Positions 33,737 through 42,336 of a DNA stretch of 64,000 nucleotides are shown piece after piece; position 1 is the first letter of the stretch, and each line of letters begins with the position of its first letter. The DNA comes from Oscillospiraceae bacterium (lineage in GTDB: Bacteria; Bacillota; Clostridia; Oscillospirales; Oscillospiraceae). Where the stretch lies: contig JAISKH010000067.1 in the NCBI GenBank assembly GCA_031261325.1, positions 1-64,000 of the forward strand, read 5' to 3'. Below the pieces are notes generated by a model. That model was not told the origin of the DNA. It saw only the letters and a list, made by a program, of their open reading frames with translations, and did no database searches. Both the position numbers and the translations under genes were made by a program.

Positions 33737-34449
33737 CAGTAATCAAACCCCGTTTTCGGGTCAGAGAACTCGCGTAATCGCAACTCATATGAATCCATTG
33801 CAGCACTCTCATACGGTAGCTCCGCGTCACCGCGTCCGAGTAGCTTCAGCAAATACTTTGCAAACGGCGGGTTCAACACGAGCAGCGGTCCCAACACATA
33901 GGTCGCCATAAAGTTGTTGCGGCGCAAGCCCTCAACGCGCGCTTCGGGGTTTAATCCCGCGCCGCGCGTCGCCGTGAACAGCGCGTCCGCGCTGCCGTAG
34001 CTGTGCGCAAATTGGCTCTTGAAGCCCACGATGTCGAGGTTTTCCGACTCCAGTTTTCCGAGGAACAGCCCGTTGAAACGGTTCAGCATGTCGCGCTTCG
34101 CAACCGTCGGGAACAGTCCGAGCATCGCGGTTTCCGCGCCGTCCGTGTCCACAATGCGTTCGCCGAACAGCTCAAGCGCGTTGCCTGTTGCAAGGAATAT
34201 TTTATTGCTGTCTATATATCGTTCAAGCTCGCTTTTGTATGGCAACAATGATTGCATTGCCGTTATCTGTAACGCCTCTGTCATGGAGCCAATATAGACG
34301 AACTCAACGTCACCATTAACGAACGCGGGTTGTGTTCCATGGCGAGTGCGAATAACCTCCGCGTCCGGTATCGCGCGCAGCAGGAAATTCATGTTCATCG
34401 GGTCGCCGTACAGCGTCGCAAGCTCGGGGTAAAGCAACTCAATCTTCAT
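33736..34449 (-). CDS. GatD-like amidotransferase-fold protein lacking the catalytic cysteine
   Basis: The protein has 237 residues. The N-terminus (IELLYPELATLYGDPMNMNF), GFKSQFAHSYG and RRNNFMATYVLGPLLVLNPPF match the CobQ/GatD class of glutamine amidotransferases paired with MurT. Where the family has the nucleophile (A-x-C-G-G-x-Q-x-LG) this protein reads ATGNALELFG, so the Cys is replaced by Gly. The expected catalytic His context is also altered. It overlaps murT by four bases. It may be a structural or regulatory partner, or MurT may use ammonia or another amidotransferase. Confidence 0.82.
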   Translation of the reverse strand: MKIELLYPELATLYGDPMNMNFLLRAIPDAEVIRTRHGTQPAFVNGDVEFVYIGSMTEALQITAMQSLLPYKSELERYIDSNKIFLATGNALELFGERIVDTDGAETAMLGLFPTVAKRDMLNRFNGLFLGKLESENLDIVGFKSQFAHSYGSADALFTATRGAGLNPEARVEGLRRNNFMATYVLGPLLVLNPPFAKYLLKLLGRGDAELPYESAAMDSYELRLREFSDPKTGFDY

Positions 34450-35831
34450 TCCGTCACCCCCGCTATCGCTTGCGCCGCAAGGCTTTTCGTCTTGTCGCGG
34501 ACTCGGTAAGCAAGGTCAATCGCGTCCGTCCCGTAGAAGATGTACACATCGGTTTCGGGCGCGTAATCGAGCGCGTCGGGCGCGTCAATCTCGTTCGGAA
34601 CGCAGCGCACGCGCTCCTCCGGAACGCCCGCGAGCAGCAGCCGCAACGTGTAATCCTTGGCGCGCGGACCGGTTGCGACGATGCGTCGAATGTTGTCGCG
34701 CGCGAGGAACTCGAAGTCGCAATCGTACAGCCAGCAAACGTTTTCGCTCCAATGCTTCTGGTCGTGGAGGCAGTTCATCATCAAAATAAGTTCCTTTTCG
34801 CCGGGCAAACCTGCAACATAGTCGAAAACTCGTGACCCCGCGAGCGCGTTTTTATCCTTGGACATTTGCATTACGACATCAATATTGCCAACACTTTCGC
34901 GGTTAAATCTCGATTCAACAATGCCGCATTCCCGCAACCGCGCGGCAATCTTTTCGTGCGCGAACCCGAGTTCGCGGAGCGCGGTGATGGCGGTCAGCTC
35001 GTTGTAAATGTTGAACACGCTGTCCGACATGAGGGTGTACTCGCCCGCGCCCAGCTTGTCCAAAACGGTCATAGTCATTGCGGCGCAGTCGATTTTCGAC
35101 GCAGCATAGTCGTATTGCGGCGACGCAAAGTCGCACTCCGGGCAATGCGCGCGCCCGATGTGGTGGTAGCGGCGGTAATCGTATTGCAATTCCGCACCGC
35201 ATTCGGGGCATAATCTCATGTCGTTTATGAGGTTTACGCACTCGATAACGTCAGTCTCCATGCGCTCAATTCCGAAGTAAACGCGCGGGTTTTCTTGCTT
35301 TGTTCTCGCAGACAACAAGTCGTCAGCATTGAGTAATAGCTTAGTGCCATTTGGGATTGCTTTTTCAAGGAACGTAGCAATATATTCAGGGTGCGCGTTG
35401 CGCATAATGCTGTCTCTAAACAGGTTCGTAATTACCATCAAATCAGGTTGCAATTGCGGCAGTATTTTGTGCGCGCTCCGTTCGTCAATTTCGAGCACCG
35501 CAATGTCAAATCGGCTGCGCCCCAACGGGTTTACGCCCATCAGCAGGCAGGACGCGACGCCCGCCGGCACGTTTGAGCCGAGCCGATTGCCGAGCACGCG
35601 CCGCCCCTCAAGCTTCAGCACGTCGCCGAGCAGGTTTGAGGACGTGGTTTTGCCGTTCGTCCCTGTAACCGCAACGATTTTCGGGGGTTTTCCGACGCGG
35701 CGCAGGAAGTCGGGGCAGAGCTTCAGCGCGATTTTACCGGGCAGATATGTTGCGTTTTTGCCTAGGATTCGCATTGCAATTCGCGCGCTTTTTGACACCC
35801 ATAATGCAATTATATATCGTAACGCTCCCAT
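34446..35831 (-). CDS. murT: MurT-like Mur ligase (lipid II isoglutaminyl synthase subunit)
   Basis: The protein has 461 residues. The Mur-ligase ATP site is AVTGTNGKTTSSNLLGDVLK, followed by a four-Cys zinc ribbon (CPECGAELQY.., AHCPECDFASPQYDY) that is specific to MurT, and a C-terminal DUF1727-type domain. In Gram-positives MurT with GatD amidates D-glutamate of lipid II. The downstream partner here has no catalytic Cys, so the activity of the pair is open. The GatD-like gene overlaps the murT stop by four bases. Confidence 0.88.
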   Translation of the reverse strand: MGALRYIIALWVSKSARIAMRILGKNATYLPGKIALKLCPDFLRRVGKPPKIVAVTGTNGKTTSSNLLGDVLKLEGRRVLGNRLGSNVPAGVASCLLMGVNPLGRSRFDIAVLEIDERSAHKILPQLQPDLMVITNLFRDSIMRNAHPEYIATFLEKAIPNGTKLLLNADDLLSARTKQENPRVYFGIERMETDVIECVNLINDMRLCPECGAELQYDYRRYHHIGRAHCPECDFASPQYDYAASKIDCAAMTMTVLDKLGAGEYTLMSDSVFNIYNELTAITALRELGFAHEKIAARLRECGIVESRFNRESVGNIDVVMQMSKDKNALAGSRVFDYVAGLPGEKELILMMNCLHDQKHWSENVCWLYDCDFEFLARDNIRRIVATGPRAKDYTLRLLLAGVPEERVRCVPNEIDAPDALDYAPETDVYIFYGTDAIDLAYRVRDKTKSLAAQAIAGVTE

Positions 35832-35840
35832 TCGCGTCTC

Positions 35841-36470
35841 CTATCTAACCGTTGCAACGCAACGGTTTATTCGTGTTCCCTGCTCAACGAACCTCGCCTC
35901 GTAGTCGGTCAATACGCCGTTCACGCCGCTCGCGTGCAGGTCGTTTGTAACCTCGGTAACGTCGAAGCCGCACTCGGCGAACGTCTCAAGGCTGTACTCA
36001 AACAAGGGCAGGTTGTCCGTCTTGAAGTGGATTTCCCCTTGCGGCGCAAGGACTTCTCGGTATAGCTTCAGGAAGTTCGGGTGCGTCAGGCGGCGTTTCG
36101 CGCGCTTTTTCCCGGGCCACGGGTCGCAGAAATTGATGTAAATGCGGTCAACCTCGCGCGGGGCGAAAAGCTTCGTCAAAAGCACCGCGTCACAGCTCAT
36201 AAACCGTGTGTTTGCAAGGTCTTGGGAGCGTTCCATCGCTACGACGAGCGCGTCCTCCACCCGCTCGAGAGCGACGTGGAGAGTTGTCGGAGCGGTAAGC
36301 GCGGTGTCGCGCGTGAAGCGTCCTTTGCCGCAACCAAGCTCTAAATGTAACGCGTCAAACGAACCGAACGCGGTTTTCCACTTGCCGACGGGCGCGGTTT
36401 CCTCCGTTACGCGCAGGTGCGCGACGCGCTCCATTCGCGGGAGAAGATTCGGTTTTTTTCTCATTCTCAT
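35841..36470 (-). CDS. trmB: tRNA (guanine-N7-)-methyltransferase
   Basis: The protein has 209 residues. MRMRKKPNLLPRMERV starts the protein, LHLELGCGKGRFTRD is the SAM motif, and INFCDPWPGKKRAKRRLTHP with LKLYREVLAPQGEIHFKTDN is diagnostic of TrmB. It makes m7G46 in tRNA. I prefer the ATG at 36470; a GTG at 36479 would add three residues. It lies in the same minus-strand series as murT, ten bases upstream. Confidence 0.94.
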   Translation of the reverse strand: MRMRKKPNLLPRMERVAHLRVTEETAPVGKWKTAFGSFDALHLELGCGKGRFTRDTALTAPTTLHVALERVEDALVVAMERSQDLANTRFMSCDAVLLTKLFAPREVDRIYINFCDPWPGKKRAKRRLTHPNFLKLYREVLAPQGEIHFKTDNLPLFEYSLETFAECGFDVTEVTNDLHASGVNGVLTDYEARFVEQGTRINRCVATVR

Positions 36471-36540
36471 ATGAATCACCCATTTTGTAACATGACTTTT
36501 TGAGATATTTTGATGTTTTTCTTAAGTTTTTGCCAACTTA

Positions 36541-37719
36541 TTAAGCTTTTTTGCGTTTTTTCCGCCCGAGCCAAACTGTCAGCACAACGCCGAGCGCGAG
36601 CGAGAGCGCGCCCATGAACCCGAATCGGCTTGCCGTCACGTCGCCGAACATCGCTTCTGTCGCGTTCGTGAAAATGACGGGCGACAGGAACCCGCCGAGC
36701 GACGGCGACACGCTGCACAGCAGGAGCGTCGCGACGACGGAGGTGACGGGCGTTGAAAGCTCGCCCACGGCGAAATTGCATTGCGGCACTAGGGTTGACA
36801 TCGACATTCCGACAATCAGCGACGCGAGCATCGTAATCACAACCGACGCGTCGAACACGAAAAGCAGCGCGAAACCGACCGCCATTTCAAAAAACGCGAG
36901 CGCGAGCATACGGTCATGCAGCTTTGTCGCGAGTTTTGGGTACAACAGCCCTGAAATTACGCCGCCGCCCATCGAAAACGCGACCGCGAAGCCCGAGACG
37001 GACGCGCTCGCGCCCATGCGCGCCAGGTGCGTCGAGATGTTCTGCGACAGGACATTGTAAACCATCATGAACACAAATAAAACGCCGATGTAAAAGAATA
37101 TGTCGCGGTTCATGCGCTCTTTAACTCGCGGCGTATTCGCGGCTCTTACGCGCGCAACGCGCGGCAGGGTTTTCAGCGACAGGCACCCGACGATTAGGAC
37201 GGACAGCAGCAGGATATACGGCGCGTACCAATGCCCCGTTCGGGCGACGAGAATGCCGCCGACTATGCCGAGAATGATGCCGCCCGTGTTGATTGCGGAG
37301 GATTGCGCGCCGGTCAGTATGCGCAGCTCCCCGCCCTCAAAGTTGTCAATCGCGATGCTCATCGCGCTGGGAATAAGCAAGCCGAGACCAAGCCCGAGCA
37401 CGACGGACAGGAGCGTGACGTGCCAGAACTGCGTGTGGGCGAAGATTGCGACCGCGCCCGTAAGTCCCGCGAGGAACAGACCCGCAATCGCGCTCGCGCG
37501 TTTGGTGAACAGCCCCGCGCGAATCAGGAACGCGGCGGTGACGGCGGAGACGATGCAGAGCAGGTTTTGCAGCGCCGTCACGGTTTGGACGGCGGCTATG
37601 GAGTAACCCGGGAAGCTGTCCCGTATGCTCTCCAGCCCGGGCGCAATGGCAAGCTGCGGCATTTGAAAAAACGCAATCGCCATAATCGTAATCAGCAGCG
37701 GACGCTTATGCTTCGGCAT
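36541..37719 (-). CDS. MFS transporter
   Basis: The protein has 392 residues with about twelve membrane segments in two halves. The first half has FLAGLTGAVAIFAHTQFWHV and GLGLLIPSAMSIAIDNFEGG, the second FAVAFSMGGGVISGLLYPKL. The layout is that of a major-facilitator drug or metabolite exporter without added domains. The substrate is unknown. The gene is divergent from the asparaginase gene. An AT-rich gap of 70 bases with an imperfect hairpin separates its stop from trmB. Confidence 0.82.
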   Translation of the reverse strand: MPKHKRPLLITIMAIAFFQMPQLAIAPGLESIRDSFPGYSIAAVQTVTALQNLLCIVSAVTAAFLIRAGLFTKRASAIAGLFLAGLTGAVAIFAHTQFWHVTLLSVVLGLGLGLLIPSAMSIAIDNFEGGELRILTGAQSSAINTGGIILGIVGGILVARTGHWYAPYILLLSVLIVGCLSLKTLPRVARVRAANTPRVKERMNRDIFFYIGVLFVFMMVYNVLSQNISTHLARMGASASVSGFAVAFSMGGGVISGLLYPKLATKLHDRMLALAFFEMAVGFALLFVFDASVVITMLASLIVGMSMSTLVPQCNFAVGELSTPVTSVVATLLLCSVSPSLGGFLSPVIFTNATEAMFGDVTASRFGFMGALSLALGVVLTVWLGRKKRKKA

Positions 37720-37791
37720 CGCGGCACCTCCTATCTAACCTTAAAATTATACAATAACCGCGGCGCATTTGCAATGATTATTATTCGGCGG

Positions 37792-37820
37792 TTTACACGC
37801 GCGGCGGCAGATGTTATAGT
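37792..37820 (+). promoter_or_regulatory. Sigma-A promoter of the asparaginase-VanZ pair
   Basis: TTTACA (37792-37797), a 17-base spacer and TATAGT (37815-37820). Transcription should begin near 37827, which argues against starts upstream of this. Confidence 0.7.
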
Positions 37821-37851
37821 AGTGGCAGTTGATTTTATGGGGGCGACTGCT

Positions 37852-38892
37852 TTGGAGAAAATTCTTGTCGTATTTACGGGCGGCACTATCGGGACGCGCG
37901 CGGCGGGCGGCGTGCTCGACGTGGACGCCGACGTCGGGTACCTGCTGCTCGACGAGTTTTACAGGCGCGCGGAAATTGCGGTTGAGTTCGAGACGTTGCA
38001 GCCGCTTAATATTTTGAGCGAGAATTTGCGTCCCGCGCATTGGGAGACGCTGTACAATACCCTTGCGGCACAAGACCTTTCGGGCTATGCGGGCGTGATA
38101 ATCACGCACGGAACGGACACGCTGCCGTATTCGACCGCCGCTTTCAGTTACCTGCTGCGCGGCTTGGGGCTGCCCGTCGTGTTCGTGTCGAGCAACGCGA
38201 GCATCGGCGCGGCGAACTCCAACGGCGTGGACAACTTCGTCGGCGCGGTGCGGTTCGTGCTGAACGCGCGGCTGCCGGGCGTATTCGCGACGTTTCGGGG
38301 CGCGGACAGGCGCGTCGTCGTCTACTTGGGCACACGACTGCGTGAAGCGGACTCCGACGACCGATTCACGGCGGAGCGCGGCTTGGAGTTCGGCGCAATC
38401 GTTGACGGGGCGTTCGCGCGGAATGAGGACGCGCGAAATGTTACCGCGGCGGAGCTGTTCGCCGTGCCGCGGGCAGAGCTTTTGCGGGAGATTCGGCTGA
38501 CGCGAGAGGTGCTGTGCGTTTCGCCTTACCCGGGGCTGGATTACGCGATGTTCGACCTTGAGACGCGCAGACCCGCCGCCGTTTTGCACAGGCTTTACCA
38601 CTCGTCAACGGCTTGCGTTGAGGGTGAGGAGCACTCGCTGGTTGCGTTTGCGGAGCGTTGCGCGCGGCTGGGGATTGATTTGTATCTGTACGACTGCGGA
38701 CATTGGACTGACGAGAGCGTTTACGCGACGGGTCGCGCGCTCATGCGGACGGGTGCGCGCGCGCTGACGGGGATTGCGTTTGAGGCGGCGTATGCGAAGC
38801 TCGTGGTGGCTTACAATCAGGGCGCGGTCGCGGCGGCGGAATACATGCGGCGTAACGTCGCGTTTGAGTTTACGGGGTCGCGCGATGAGTAA
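37852..38892 (+). CDS. Asparaginase (bacterial type I/II fold)
   Basis: The protein has 346 residues. The first catalytic Thr is in VVFTGGTIGTRAAGG, the second triad in IITHGTDTLPYSTAAFSYLL. It hydrolyses asparagine to aspartate and ammonia. There is no signal peptide, so it is cytoplasmic. I choose TTG at 37852, nine bases after a GGGGG run; an ATG at 37837 would leave almost no leader after the promoter, and a longer frame from 37231 overlaps the divergent transporter gene. A VanZ-like gene overlaps its last codons. Confidence 0.87.
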   Translation: MEKILVVFTGGTIGTRAAGGVLDVDADVGYLLLDEFYRRAEIAVEFETLQPLNILSENLRPAHWETLYNTLAAQDLSGYAGVIITHGTDTLPYSTAAFSYLLRGLGLPVVFVSSNASIGAANSNGVDNFVGAVRFVLNARLPGVFATFRGADRRVVVYLGTRLREADSDDRFTAERGLEFGAIVDGAFARNEDARNVTAAELFAVPRAELLREIRLTREVLCVSPYPGLDYAMFDLETRRPAAVLHRLYHSSTACVEGEEHSLVAFAERCARLGIDLYLYDCGHWTDESVYATGRALMRTGARALTGIAFEAAYAKLVVAYNQGAVAAAEYMRRNVAFEFTGSRDE

Positions 38893-39376
38893 GCGGCAGA
38901 AACGCGTGACTGTCGGGCTGTCGGCGGTGTATTTTGTGCTGCTTGCGTGGCTCGTGCTGTTCAAGTTTCGGTTAAATCTCGGCGACTTGAACCACGTTCG
39001 CAGCGTCAACTTGATACCGTATGGCGCGTCCATTCCGGGGCGGCTGTACTTGTTTGAGATTGTCTATAACGTTCTGGCGTTTATCCCGACGGGGCTGTAT
39101 TTGCACATGCTGAAGCCCGATTGGTCGTTCGCGCGCAAGGCTTTGCCGTGCTTCGGCTTGAGCCTGCTGTTTGAGGTTGCGCAGTTCGTGTTCGCGATTG
39201 GCGCGAGCGACATTACGGACGTTATCGGCAACACGCTCGGCGGGGTTATCGGAATCGGCGTGTTCGCGCTGCTCCGTCGGGCGTTGGGGGACAGGGCTTT
39301 CGCGGTTGCGAGCGCGATTGCGGCTGTCGGAACGGCGGTTGCGTGCGTGTTTGTCGTTGCGGTGCTTCGGCATTGA
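38885..39376 (+). CDS. VanZ-like membrane protein
   Basis: The protein has 163 residues and four to five membrane segments. VNLIPYGASIPGRLYLFEIV, YNVLAFIPTGLYLHML and SDITDVIGNTLGGVIGIGVF follow the VanZ pattern (NLIPF.., N-x-LLF-x-P-x-G, D-x-D-x-NT-x-GG). The ATG at 38885 overlaps the asparaginase stop by eight bases. The function is unknown; a link to wall or antibiotic response is by family only. A second VanZ domain is in the cargo gene at 29.3 kb. Confidence 0.85.
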   Translation: MSKRQKRVTVGLSAVYFVLLAWLVLFKFRLNLGDLNHVRSVNLIPYGASIPGRLYLFEIVYNVLAFIPTGLYLHMLKPDWSFARKALPCFGLSLLFEVAQFVFAIGASDITDVIGNTLGGVIGIGVFALLRRALGDRAFAVASAIAAVGTAVACVFVVAVLRH

Positions 39377-39390
39377 TGGGGAATATGTTG

Positions 39391-39427
39391 AAAACGTCGC
39401 TGCCTGTTGTGGGCGGCGACGTTTTTG
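39391..39427. terminator. Terminator between the VanZ gene and the convergent metal cluster
   Basis: AAAACGTCGC / GCGACGTTTT with a loop of about 15 bases and a following T run. Confidence 0.7.
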
Positions 39428-39447
39428 TTTGGGGGTGGGGTTGTGGG

Positions 39448-39966
39448 TTACTCGCCGCGCAACAGCTCCGCCAGTAGGTTGGGGATTGCGTCGCGGTTGT
39501 TGCGGGTCACTTCGATTACGCGCACGTCGGGGCGGGCGCGCACCGCGTCCAGGAACGGGGTTTGCACCTGCTTTACAACGCCGATTACGCGCTTTTCGCG
39601 GCTGTCAAGCTTGCGGAACACGGCGGCTTTGAAGCGCTCCGCCTGTTCCTCCATGCGTCCGAGTTCGTCCATGATTATGAGGTCGCGGTTGCCCGCGCGG
39701 GCGATTATGTCCGCGCCGAATGCGTCGAACACGTCGGTGCGGACGGTGAAGCCGTCGGGCGGGGTGACGCGCGCGGCGACTTGGCTCTCCGTCTCGCCGA
39801 ACACGCTGTCGTAGCGCGCGAGGTAGAGCGTGCGCGTGCCGTCCGCCGTGTCAACAATGTGCGACATGAAGCCGTCCGCCGTCATGCCTGATTGCAGCAG
39901 GAAGCGGCGCAGGGCGGTGGATTTGCCGATTTGTATCTCGCCCGTCAGGAAAATGTGTCGGCTCAT
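39448..39966 (-). CDS. NTPase of the THEP1 family (NTPase_1)
   Basis: The protein has 172 residues. P-loop GEIQIGKST near residue 8, Walker B LIIMDELGRMEEQAERFKAA, and the terminal V-x-EVTRNNRDAIP are typical of PF03266 nucleoside triphosphatases. These hydrolyse NTPs in vitro and often sit beside cofactor or metal genes. It is the last gene of the nine-gene minus-strand cluster, six bases after the DUF364 gene. Confidence 0.85.
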   Translation of the reverse strand: MSRHIFLTGEIQIGKSTALRRFLLQSGMTADGFMSHIVDTADGTRTLYLARYDSVFGETESQVAARVTPPDGFTVRTDVFDAFGADIIARAGNRDLIIMDELGRMEEQAERFKAAVFRKLDSREKRVIGVVKQVQTPFLDAVRARPDVRVIEVTRNNRDAIPNLLAELLRGE

Positions 39967-39972
39967 ATCGCG

Positions 39973-40734
39973 TTAAAACCTCATGCTGATTTTTTGCCCG
40001 AGCGAATGAAAATTCTCGCCCGCAAGACCGAGGGCGACGCGCTCCGCCGCGGGGAAGTCCTTGACGACGAAGCCCGACAGGTCGGCGATGCCGTAACGCG
40101 CGAGCTGCGGAGCCATCGTCGTCGCGGGTCCGACGAGCGTGACTTTCGCGCCGCGTGACAATTCGAGGTAACGCGGGAGCTGTTTTTCGACGAATGTGTA
40201 GCTTGAAATGAACACAAAGTCGCTCTCGGGCAGGAGGTATTCCGCCGCCTGCTCGGGGTAGTCGCCGTCCTTGGGCATGAATTTCTCGATGATGCGCAGC
40301 GTGCAGACGGGCGCGAAGAGCTGCTCGATATATGGGAAATGCCCTACAACCGTAACGGTTTTGCCGCGCACGTCGCGCTGATATGTGATGAACGGGTCGT
40401 TCGTTCTGTCCTCCGTGTGGCGCAGGTCGGAGACTTCGACGCCCGACGCTTTCAGGCGCGACTTTTCGTTGTACCACGCGTTCAGCGCGGCAAGCCCGAT
40501 GCTCGCTTCCGAGAAGTTCCACGACTTCACGCACGCGGCGAGGTCGCGCAGCGGCATACCCAGCGATTTGGACGGCAGGACGCTCGGCCGCCAAGTGTCG
40601 TCCATCGTGTTGCAAATGCCGTAGCCTTCGCCTGAAATTACGAGCGTTTGGTACGCGCCGCGTATAATCTTGTCCGCCGTCGCCGACGGGTCGATGCCCT
40701 CAATCAGCTCGTCATACAGTTCCCACATTGTCAT
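39973..40734 (-). CDS. DUF4213/DUF364 protein, putative metal-chelate protein
   Basis: The protein has 253 residues. The N-terminal DUF4213-like part (MWELYDELIEGIDPSATADK) is followed by a Rossmann-like DUF364 domain (VTVVGHFPYIEQL, SDFVFISSYTFVEKQLPRYL, KVTLVGPATTMAPQL). The one structure of the family I know of, from Desulfitobacterium hafniense, was interpreted as possibly involved in heavy-metal chelation. I use the ATG at 40734 behind GGGGGAG. The neighbouring importer and GTPase genes agree with metal handling, but the ligand is unknown. Confidence 0.85.
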   Translation of the reverse strand: MTMWELYDELIEGIDPSATADKIIRGAYQTLVISGEGYGICNTMDDTWRPSVLPSKSLGMPLRDLAACVKSWNFSEASIGLAALNAWYNEKSRLKASGVEVSDLRHTEDRTNDPFITYQRDVRGKTVTVVGHFPYIEQLFAPVCTLRIIEKFMPKDGDYPEQAAEYLLPESDFVFISSYTFVEKQLPRYLELSRGAKVTLVGPATTMAPQLARYGIADLSGFVVKDFPAAERVALGLAGENFHSLGQKISMRF

Positions 40735-40747
40735 GCGCTCCCCCTGT

Positions 40748-41275
40748 TTATCGAATAATTTTGTATCGTTGAATGACCTTGTTATAAGCTTCGCTGAAAA
40801 ACTCCGCGTCAAGTACGCCGCCGCAGTTTTTGATAACGCCCGACGACGCGGGGTTTGACTTGTCGCAGGTCAGGATTACCTCGCGCAAGCCGATTGGCGC
40901 GCAGAACTCCAGAGCTTCGCGCAGCATTTGCGTCCCGTAGCCGCGTCGGCGTTCCGTCGGTCGTATCGAATAGCCGATGTGTCCGCCCTCGGTTCGCAAA
41001 AAGTCGTTCAACGCAAGGCGAATATTTATCATTCCGATAATTTTGTCGTCGGATTCGCGCACGTAGAAATAGGTCAGCGACGGAACCTTGCCGGGCGGGA
41101 CATTGGCAATGTCGGCATCGGCTCGGACTTTCGCCAGCCACTCGGAATAGGTGTGGTCGCGCAAATATCGTTCAAGACCGCCCGCGCCGTTAACCTGCGA
41201 CGCGTGGTCGTGAAACTCCCGAATGTACGCGGTCGCTCCGTCCTCATATTCCGCGCGCGGAAAGACAAATTTCAT
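40748..41275 (-). CDS. GNAT N-acetyltransferase
   Basis: The protein has 175 residues. KFVFPRAEYEDGATAYIREF at the start, then GGHIGYSIRPTERRRGYGTQ (acetyl-CoA loop) and LTCDKSNPASSGVIKNCGGV. The ATG at 41275 lies behind GGAGG; a longer start at 41305 overlaps the neighbour. The substrate is unknown. Its place between DUF364 and the ABC gene suggests a role in the same pathway, perhaps modification of a small molecule, but it could be a passenger. Confidence 0.83.
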   Translation of the reverse strand: MKFVFPRAEYEDGATAYIREFHDHASQVNGAGGLERYLRDHTYSEWLAKVRADADIANVPPGKVPSLTYFYVRESDDKIIGMINIRLALNDFLRTEGGHIGYSIRPTERRRGYGTQMLREALEFCAPIGLREVILTCDKSNPASSGVIKNCGGVLDAEFFSEAYNKVIQRYKIIR

Positions 41276-41294
41276 TTCTATAACCTCCGCCGCG

Positions 41295-42302
41295 TCACTC
41301 GTCAACCGCTGTTATCATTTCGCCGGCGCGAAGCTTTCCTCGCATATTATACAGCAGGCGGTCGATTTTTTCAAGCTCGGCGAGACTGCGTTTTTCCGTC
41401 TCGGTCGTCGCGATTACCTTGAAAATGCCGCCGTTTTTGATGACGATTCGGCTGTCCGCACCTAGGGCGAGAAGCGGGTCGTGCGTTGAGACGAGGACGA
41501 TTTTTTCGCGCGCGGCAAGGAGGGCTATTGCTTCGCGGCGGTCCACGCCCGCGTTTTCAATCTCGTCAATCAGCACAATCGGCGACGCGCTCATGTACGC
41601 CGCGTCCGCAATCATCAGCGCGCGTGACTGCCCGCCCGACAGCTCGGTCAGGCGCGTCGCAAGGGTGAATTTCTCGCCCGCAAGGTCGTTCGCCTTTTCA
41701 AACACGCGCTCGATTACGCCCTCGCGCAGCGTTTGGCGCGAACCGGCGTGCATTTCCAGAAATTCGCGCACGGTCAGGTCCATGACGAAATTCATGTTTT
41801 GCGACAGCTGCGCGACGATTCTGCCCTCAAGCTCGAACCGTTCCTCCCACGTTACCTCGCGCCCGTCGAGCAGGATTCTGCGTCCCGTCGGCGTGTCGGC
41901 TTGGGCAAGGCACTCGATGTCCGCGAGCAGACGCGACTTGCCGCTGCCCGTGGGACCGACGATTGAGACGACCTCGCCCGCGTGGATTTCGACGGTTACG
42001 TTCTCCGCCGCGCCCGATTTGTCGCGCCCGCCGAGAATTGTTACGGAGCGGACGGCGCGAAACGCGCCCGCCTCACGCGCGCGCGTCTCCAGAAAGTCGG
42101 CGAGCTGGGACGGCACGTCCGACGGCGTTATGCCGAACTCGTCAAGCAGCGCGGGGTCGAGCGCGTAGAGCGCGTTCAGCAGCGTGTCCGCGCGGTTGAG
42201 ACTCGAAAGATTCAGGTTTTGCAGAAAATCGACGATTGCGGGATACTCGTCAATAAGCGCGGCAAGCGGCTTATTTTCAATTTCAAGCTCCACGCGGTTC
42301 AC
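41295..42302 (-). CDS. Soluble ABC ATPase with N-terminal DUF1858-like domain
   Basis: The protein has 335 residues. Residues 1 to about 85 are helical with a DUF1858-like pattern (IENKPLAALIDEYPAIVDFL). An ABC domain follows with Walker A VGPTGSGKSRLL, signature LSGGQSRALMIAD, Walker B PIVLIDEIENAGVD and switch His VSTHDP. No membrane part is encoded with it beyond the FecCD importer, which has its own ATPase. It may therefore be a mechanical or insertion ATPase rather than a transporter subunit. It is encoded next to a HypB-like GTPase. Confidence 0.8.
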   Translation of the reverse strand: MNRVELEIENKPLAALIDEYPAIVDFLQNLNLSSLNRADTLLNALYALDPALLDEFGITPSDVPSQLADFLETRAREAGAFRAVRSVTILGGRDKSGAAENVTVEIHAGEVVSIVGPTGSGKSRLLADIECLAQADTPTGRRILLDGREVTWEERFELEGRIVAQLSQNMNFVMDLTVREFLEMHAGSRQTLREGVIERVFEKANDLAGEKFTLATRLTELSGGQSRALMIADAAYMSASPIVLIDEIENAGVDRREAIALLAAREKIVLVSTHDPLLALGADSRIVIKNGGIFKVIATTETEKRSLAELEKIDRLLYNMRGKLRAGEMITAVDE

Positions 42303-42336
42303 TCCCCTCTCGCGCAGAATAGTCGTTGCGGCGGCT

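Noticed and set aside
37231..37851. The 207-codon N-terminal extension of the asparaginase frame
   Set aside because: It runs antisense through the MFS transporter gene and across the promoter at 37792. The asparaginase fold begins right after TTG 37852.
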